The translations under genes and the position numbers were made by a program. Shown in pieces: positions 44,731 through 48,974 of a stretch of DNA of 48,974 nucleotides. The notes beneath the pieces are model-generated. The model worked only from the letters and a program-made list of their open reading frames with translations, was not told the origin of the DNA and did no database searches. Origin of the DNA: an uncultured Bacteroidota bacterium (GTDB taxonomy: Bacteria; Bacteroidota; Bacteroidia; Flavobacteriales; Flavobacteriaceae); assembly GCA_903861155.1 (NCBI GenBank), contig CAIOTL010000213.1, forward strand, positions 1 through 48,974. The letters are read 5' to 3'. Each line of letters starts with the position of its first letter. The first letter of the stretch is position 1.

Positions 44731-44760
44731 GAAGTTTAAGGTTGAGAAACTTTAAACTTC
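44731..44760. repeat. Hairpin element between the DUF59 and DUF2480 genes
   Basis: GAAGTTTAAGGTT, loop GAG, AAACTTTAAACTTC: 13 pairs including one G-T. It shares the AAACTTTAAAC word with the other suf intergenic elements. Confidence 0.75.
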
Positions 44761-44781
44761 AACCCTTTTAAACTTTTCGAA

Positions 44782-45294
44782 ATGGAAGAAATTGTTAATA
44801 AAGTTGCTAATAGCGCTTTGGAAGTTTTCGATCTTGAAGATTATTATCCAAAGGGAATTCGTGCGCAAATTGATATTTCGCAGTGGCTTCTTGAGGGGTT
44901 TTTGTTGAAGGAAAAAGATTTTAGAGAACATCTCAAAAATCAAGATTGGTCCCAATACCAAGACCAATATGTAGCTGTCAATTGCAGCACTGATGCAATC
45001 GTTCCGGCTTGGGCTTCGATTTTAGTTGCGATACAATTAGCTCCTTTTGCTAAGAAAATAGTAAACGGAAATAGTGAAGATTTAGATTCGGCATTGTATG
45101 AAGAATTGCTTTCTAAAATAGATTATTCAGTATATGAAAACAAGGCTATTATCTTAAAAGGCTGTTCGAAAAAACCAGTCCCTATGCGAGCTTATATCCT
45201 GGCAACACAGTATCTACAACCCTTTGCACGAAGCATTATGTATGGAGAAGCTTGTTCTGCCGTACCTCTTTTTAAAGCTAAGAAAAAAGAATAA
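44782..45294 (+). CDS. DUF2480 family protein in the suf operon
   Basis: 170 aa soluble protein. The DUF2480 pattern is recognised (YYPKGIRAQIDISQWLLEGF; VAVNCSTDAIVPAWASILVA). It has three Cys, each followed by Ser: NCSTDA (about 68), KGCSKKP (about 128) and EACSAVP (about 158). Position after DUF59 and before DUF3078 links it with Fe-S assembly, but the function is undescribed to my knowledge. No signal peptide or membrane segment is seen. Confidence 0.88.
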   Translation: MEEIVNKVANSALEVFDLEDYYPKGIRAQIDISQWLLEGFLLKEKDFREHLKNQDWSQYQDQYVAVNCSTDAIVPAWASILVAIQLAPFAKKIVNGNSEDLDSALYEELLSKIDYSVYENKAIILKGCSKKPVPMRAYILATQYLQPFARSIMYGEACSAVPLFKAKKKE

Positions 45295-45337
45295 TTTTTA
45301 GAGTTTTTCCTATCTTTACTTTTCCAAAACAGTAAAA

Positions 45338-46186
45338 ATGAAAAAAACAGTATTTTATCTCGCTTTTATCCTAGTCATCTTTTCTGCAAATGCACAAGAA
45401 CCCATAAAAGACACTATAAAGCTTTGGAAAAAAGGAGGAAATTTTCTCCTTCTTTTTAACCAATCCGCTTTTAATGCTCAATGGTTGGCTGGTGGAACCT
45501 CGAGCGTTGCCGGGAATTTAGGACTAAATTATGATTTTAATTTTAAAAAAGGGGATGTGCTTTGGGACACAAAAATCATTGCTGCTTATGGTTTAACCAA
45601 AATAAAAGAGGCTGCAAGAGTTGCGAAAACAGATGACCGATTAGAATTTAATTCCCTTTGGGGAAAGAAAGCTTCCGGCCAATGGTATTACTCCGTTTTT
45701 TTCAATCTCAAAACACAAATGGATGCCGGTTTCGATAAAAATGCATTTGAGGTTTCCCACTTTTTATCGCCAGCCTATTTCCAATTCGGACCTGGTATGC
45801 TATGGAAAAAAGACGAAAATATGAGCATCAATATTGCACCAACTACTGCCCGTTTGATTCTGGTCGACAGCAGGTACACCGCTTTTGGGCAATCATTTGG
45901 CGTTTTGCAAGGTAATACATCACGATTTGAGTTTGGAACCAGTATTTCGGCTTATTATAAATTAAATGTAATGGCAAATATAATAATGGAAAACCGACTG
46001 AATTTATATTCCAATTATTTAGACAACCCACAAAATATTGACATCGATTACCAGCTAAATGTGGTGATGAAAATCAATAGATATATGTCAGCAAATATCG
46101 CCTTACAAACTATTTATGACGACAATGCCATAAAAGCAGTTCAAGTAAGGGAAGTTTTTGGCTTGGGCGTAAATTATGGATTGTAG
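45338..46186 (+). CDS. DUF3078 outer-membrane beta-barrel protein
   Basis: 282 aa with signal peptide (MKKTVFYLAFILVIFSANAQ) and amphipathic strands typical of a barrel (WLAGGTSSVAGNLGLNYDFN; RFEFGTSISAYYKLNVMANI), ending in VREVFGLGVNYGL. DUF3078 proteins are common in Bacteroidetes; the role is unknown. A TATCTTTA box upstream could give its own promoter. It is the last gene of the suf-linked run and ends near a bidirectional terminator. Confidence 0.88.
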   Translation: MKKTVFYLAFILVIFSANAQEPIKDTIKLWKKGGNFLLLFNQSAFNAQWLAGGTSSVAGNLGLNYDFNFKKGDVLWDTKIIAAYGLTKIKEAARVAKTDDRLEFNSLWGKKASGQWYYSVFFNLKTQMDAGFDKNAFEVSHFLSPAYFQFGPGMLWKKDENMSINIAPTTARLILVDSRYTAFGQSFGVLQGNTSRFEFGTSISAYYKLNVMANIIMENRLNLYSNYLDNPQNIDIDYQLNVVMKINRYMSANIALQTIYDDNAIKAVQVREVFGLGVNYGL

Positions 46187-46202
46187 AATCACAAACTGTG
46201 AC

Positions 46203-46240
46203 AAAAAATTCCTTTTGAGACGAATCAAAAAGAATTTTTT
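46203..46240. terminator. Bidirectional terminator between DUF3078 and hflX
   Basis: AAAAAATTCCTTTTGA (46203-46218) pairs with TCAAAAAGAATTTTTT (46225-46240) with one C-A mismatch and loop GACGAA. Its right arm overlaps the hflX stop codon. Confidence 0.75.
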
Positions 46241-47465
46241 ATTCCTCTTTTTCAACTGCATCTTTATAATCCGGATACAAAAACTTATTGTACGGAAAAC
46301 GCGTGATGTGAATTTGCCTCACGGCTTCATATAAACGCTCTCTGAATTCCTCGAAGTTTTCTTTGTTTGTTGCCGAAATAAACAAGGCATTTTGTTCACC
46401 CACACGGTGCATCCAAGTTGTTTTCCATTCTTCGAGTGTAAAATGTCTTGGCGTTTTTTCGGTAATTAAATCGTCCTCGTCAATGGTCAAATGTTTGTAG
46501 GCATCAATCTTGTTAAAAACCATAATAACTGGTTTGTTATTTGCTTTTATGTCCAATAAAGTCTGGTTTACTGAGGCGATATGATCTTCGAATTCGGGAT
46601 GCGAAATATCGACAACGTGCAATAACACGTCGGCTTCACGAACCTCATCAAGTGTGCTTTTGAAGGAATCGACCAATTGTGTTGGTAGTTTTCGAATAAA
46701 ACCAACGGTATCAGATAAGAGAAAAGGAAGATTTTTGATGACCACTTTCCGAACCGTGGTGTCCAAAGTAGCAAAAAGTTTATTTTCGACAAAAACATCA
46801 CTTTTCCCAATAGCATTCATTAAGGTCGATTTTCCCACATTGGTATAACCTACCAAAGCCACTCGAACCATAGCGCCACGATTGCCTCTTTGAGTTCCCA
46901 TTTGTTTGTCGATGGCTTTTATTTTTTCCTTTAAAAGTGCAATTCTATCACGAACAATTCGTCTATCGGTTTCAATCTCAGTTTCCCCTGGACCACGCAT
47001 CCCGATTCCTCCTTTTTGGCGTTCGAGGTGTGTCCACATTCCGGAAAGTCTGGGTAATAAATATTGGCATTGCGCCAGTTCTACTTGCGTTCTGGCATAC
47101 GAAGTTTCGGCTCTTTGGGCAAAAATATCTAAAATAAGGTGTGTTCTATCGAGGATTTTACAATCGATGATTTTGGAAATGTTTTTCTGTTGTGAAGGTG
47201 TCAATTCATCATCAAATATCAAAGTCGATATGTCATTCTCTTTTACAAAAAGATTGATTTCTTCAATTTTTCCAGTCCCAACAAAAGTCTTGGGATTGGG
47301 ACGTTCCATTTTTTGCGAAAAGCGCTTCACCACTTCGCCGCCAGCGGTAAAGGTCAAAAACTCCAATTCGTCAAGATATTCGTTGAGTTTCTCCTCGCTT
47401 TGATTTTGAGTAACGATACCAACGATGGCGGTTTTTTCGAAATTTATTGTTTCTTTTTCTAACAT
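46239..47465 (-). CDS. hflX: GTPase HflX
   Basis: 408 aa ribosome-associated GTPase that rescues or splits stalled ribosomes. N-terminal HflX domain (GGEVVKRFSQKMERPNPKTF; LIFDDELTPSQQKNISKIID), the glycine-rich RLSGMWTHLERQKGGIGMRG linker, then the G domain: G1 GYTNVGKST, G3 DTVGFIRKLP, G4 FNKID. The C-terminus is normal. It is divergent from the MBOAT gene; a TAAATTTG box just before the ATG (47489-47482) may be the -7 element. Confidence 0.95.
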   Translation of the reverse strand: MLEKETINFEKTAIVGIVTQNQSEEKLNEYLDELEFLTFTAGGEVVKRFSQKMERPNPKTFVGTGKIEEINLFVKENDISTLIFDDELTPSQQKNISKIIDCKILDRTHLILDIFAQRAETSYARTQVELAQCQYLLPRLSGMWTHLERQKGGIGMRGPGETEIETDRRIVRDRIALLKEKIKAIDKQMGTQRGNRGAMVRVALVGYTNVGKSTLMNAIGKSDVFVENKLFATLDTTVRKVVIKNLPFLLSDTVGFIRKLPTQLVDSFKSTLDEVREADVLLHVVDISHPEFEDHIASVNQTLLDIKANNKPVIMVFNKIDAYKHLTIDEDDLITEKTPRHFTLEEWKTTWMHRVGEQNALFISATNKENFEEFRERLYEAVRQIHITRFPYNKFLYPDYKDAVEKEE

Positions 47466-47481
47466 AACTTTTTATAAGCTA

Positions 47482-47489
47482 CAAATTTA
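47482..47489 (-). promoter_or_regulatory. -7 element (TAAATTTG) of hflX
   Basis: On the minus strand TAAATTTG fits TAnnTTTG and lies 16 bases before the ATG. A matching -33 was not found. Confidence 0.4.
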
Positions 47490-47541
47490 ATGATTTGCCG
47501 GGGACTTATGGGAATAAGGATTTATAAAAGTTTATTAGGTA

Positions 47542-47571
47542 TTGAAATACAAAAATTTGTGGGTATGTTTG
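47542..47571 (+). promoter_or_regulatory. Promoter of the MBOAT gene
   Basis: TTG (47542-47544), 19 bases, then TATGTTTG (47564-47571), an exact TAnnTTTG match, followed by a leader of about 45 bases. Confidence 0.6.
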
Positions 47572-47620
47572 TAAGTAAACTTGCCAAGGTTGCAGAACCA
47601 AACAAAACAGAAATCTAAAA

Positions 47621-48974
47621 ATGCTTTTTAACTCCATAAATTTCGCGCTTTTTTTACCAATATTTTTTATACTGTATTGGTTTGCAACAAACAAAAGTCT
47701 AAAATATCAAAATATATTACTTTTAATTTCAAGCTATTTCTTTTATGCATGCTGGGATTGGCGATTTTTATTTTTATTAGTTTTCTCTACGTTACTAGAT
47801 TATTATACTGGTATTAAAATGGAAGAGTCTAAAAATCAGAATGCAAAAAAGTTTTGGTTTTGGCTCAGTATATCTGTTAATCTTGGATTTCTTGGGGTTT
47901 TTAAATACTATAATTTTTTTGCCGATGCTTTTACCAAAACAATTTCAACTTTGGGTTTACAAGTAAATCCTTGGACATTGAAAGTGATACTTCCAGTGGG
48001 CATTTCGTTCTACACTTTTCACGGTTTATCTTATGTGATAGACATTTATAAAGACAGGATTAAAGCAGAAAAGAATTTCATCGATTATTCGGTTTTTGTT
48101 AGTTTTTTCCCATTGTTAGTGGCAGGGCCAATTGAACGCGCCACCCATCTTCTCCCGCAAATTAAGAAAAAAAGAGAATTTAATTATGCAAATGCAGTTG
48201 ATGGTTTAAGACAAATATTATGGGGATTATTTAAAAAAATTGTCATAGCAGATAATTGCGCGCAATTTGCAAATACTATTTTCGACCATTCTGCCGATTA
48301 TTCAGGAAGCACACTTGTATTGGGTGCAATCTTTTTTGCTTTTCAGATTTATGGCGATTTCTCTGGATATTCTGATATTGCAATAGGTACGGCACGATTA
48401 TTTGGAATAGATTTATTACGAAACTTCGCTTTCCCTTATTTTTCAAGAGACATTGCCGAATTTTGGAGACGATGGCATATTTCTCTGTCATCGTGGTTTA
48501 GAGATTATTTGTATATTCCTTTAGGAGGCAGCAAAGGCGGGACTTGGATGAAAGTCAGGAATACATTTATAATCTTCTTGGTAAGTGGTTTTTGGCACGG
48601 AGCAAACTGGACATTTATAATTTGGGGATTTCTGAATGCTCTTCATATTATGCCCTCAATTATATTTAAAACTAACAGAAACAATCTTAATATTGTGGCT
48701 AAAGGAAAAGTTTTGCCTTCATTGAAACAGTTGATTTCAATGGGAATTACTTTTAGTTTGACCGTATTTGCTTGGATTTTCTTTAGATCGAAAAGCGTAA
48801 CCGATGCTTTTAGTTATGTTTTTGGGATTTTTTCTCAATCGCTATTTACAAAACCCACAGTGTTTCCCAAAAGGCTATTTTTATTGTTATTTGTTTTTAT
48901 TTTTTTAGAATGGTTTGGTCGAGAAGAAGCCTTTGCAATTGCAAAACTTGGTTTTAAATTTCCTAGAATAATTC
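47621..48974 (+). CDS. MBOAT family O-acyltransferase (AlgI-like), 3' end outside the window
   Basis: The frame is open from the ATG at 47621 (MLFNSINFALFLPIFFILYW) to the window end, about 451 codons, and is absent from the ORF track because no stop is reached. It is a polytopic membrane protein. Recognisable MBOAT segments are PVGISFYTFHGLSYVIDIYK, GPIERATHLLPQIKKKREF, FWRRWHISLSSWFRDYLYIP and the catalytic His box SGFWHGANWTFIIWG. It transfers acyl groups to a polysaccharide or similar acceptor at the membrane; the acceptor is unknown and may be indicated by genes beyond the window. Confidence 0.93.
   Translation, partial: MLFNSINFALFLPIFFILYWFATNKSLKYQNILLLISSYFFYACWDWRFLFLLVFSTLLDYYTGIKMEESKNQNAKKFWFWLSISVNLGFLGVFKYYNFFADAFTKTISTLGLQVNPWTLKVILPVGISFYTFHGLSYVIDIYKDRIKAEKNFIDYSVFVSFFPLLVAGPIERATHLLPQIKKKREFNYANAVDGLRQILWGLFKKIVIADNCAQFANTIFDHSADYSGSTLVLGAIFFAFQIYGDFSGYSDIAIGTARLFGIDLLRNFAFPYFSRDIAEFWRRWHISLSSWFRDYLYIPLGGSKGGTWMKVRNTFIIFLVSGFWHGANWTFIIWGFLNALHIMPSIIFKTNRNNLNIVAKGKVLPSLKQLISMGITFSLTVFAWIFFRSKSVTDAFSYVFGIFSQSLFTKPTVFPKRLFLLLFVFIFLEWFGREEAFAIAKLGFKFPRII

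Noticed and set aside
46906-47403. 165-aa plus-strand ORF opposite hflX
   Set aside because: Antisense shadow of a clear HflX coding region; residue make-up is Ser/Phe-rich without any domain.

Overview
The window reads as chromosome of a Flavobacteriaceae member, most likely Flavobacterium or a close relative. The DNA is A+T-rich. Several upstream regions carry the Bacteroidetes promoter signature TTG-N19/20-TAnnTTTG instead of an E. coli -35/-10 pair. Typical Bacteroidetes families are present: the Bat aerotolerance cluster, DUF5689, DUF2480, DUF3078, a DUF6646-like protein and a TonB receptor with a carboxypeptidase-regulatory-like N-domain. No tRNA, rRNA, CRISPR array, phage or intact insertion sequence was seen.

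Layout. 0.1-3.7 kb: gpsA, two small conserved hypotheticals, pheS and a CvpA-family membrane protein. 3.7-12.8 kb: an eight-gene minus-strand Bat operon (moxR, DUF58, DUF4381-like, batA, batB, batC, batD, batE) with start/stop overlaps. 12.9-17.1 kb: plus-strand aldo/keto reductase, SDR, an AlbA_2 (Schlafen-type) protein closely followed by a PPP-type phosphatase, and a small outer-membrane protein. 17.1-18.7 kb: an aldehyde dehydrogenase starting at TTG. 18.9-26.2 kb: a divergent locus with a secreted OB-fold-like protein and a secreted EEP nuclease/phosphatase on one side, and a TonB receptor, a DUF5689 lipoprotein, an LD-carboxypeptidase and YraN on the other. 26.3-34.5 kb: an ACT-like protein, a near-empty 0.5 kb gap, mfd with an upstream lipoprotein, a threonine dehydrogenase-like SDR and an M1 peptidase. 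34.6-35.5 kb: an MBL-fold hydrolase.

35.6-46.2 kb is the SUF iron-sulfur cluster: sufA-like, sufB, a broken four-helix-bundle gene, sufC, sufD, two reversed genes (lipoprotein, serine hydrolase), then sufS, a lipoprotein, sufE, a DUF59/SufT-like gene, DUF2480 and DUF3078. SufS and SufE supply sulfur, SufBCD is the scaffold, and SufA and the DUF59 protein act in carriage or maturation. DUF2480 is an unassigned partner. The window ends with hflX on the minus strand and the 5' part of an MBOAT acyltransferase gene that the ORF track missed.

Most of the window is housekeeping. The best leads are the DUF2480 protein with three Cys-Ser motifs in the suf operon, the secreted EEP/OB-fold/TonB/DUF5689 locus, the degenerate four-helix-bundle gene between sufB and sufC, the family of TTTAAA hairpins between suf genes, and the AlbA_2-phosphatase gene pair.
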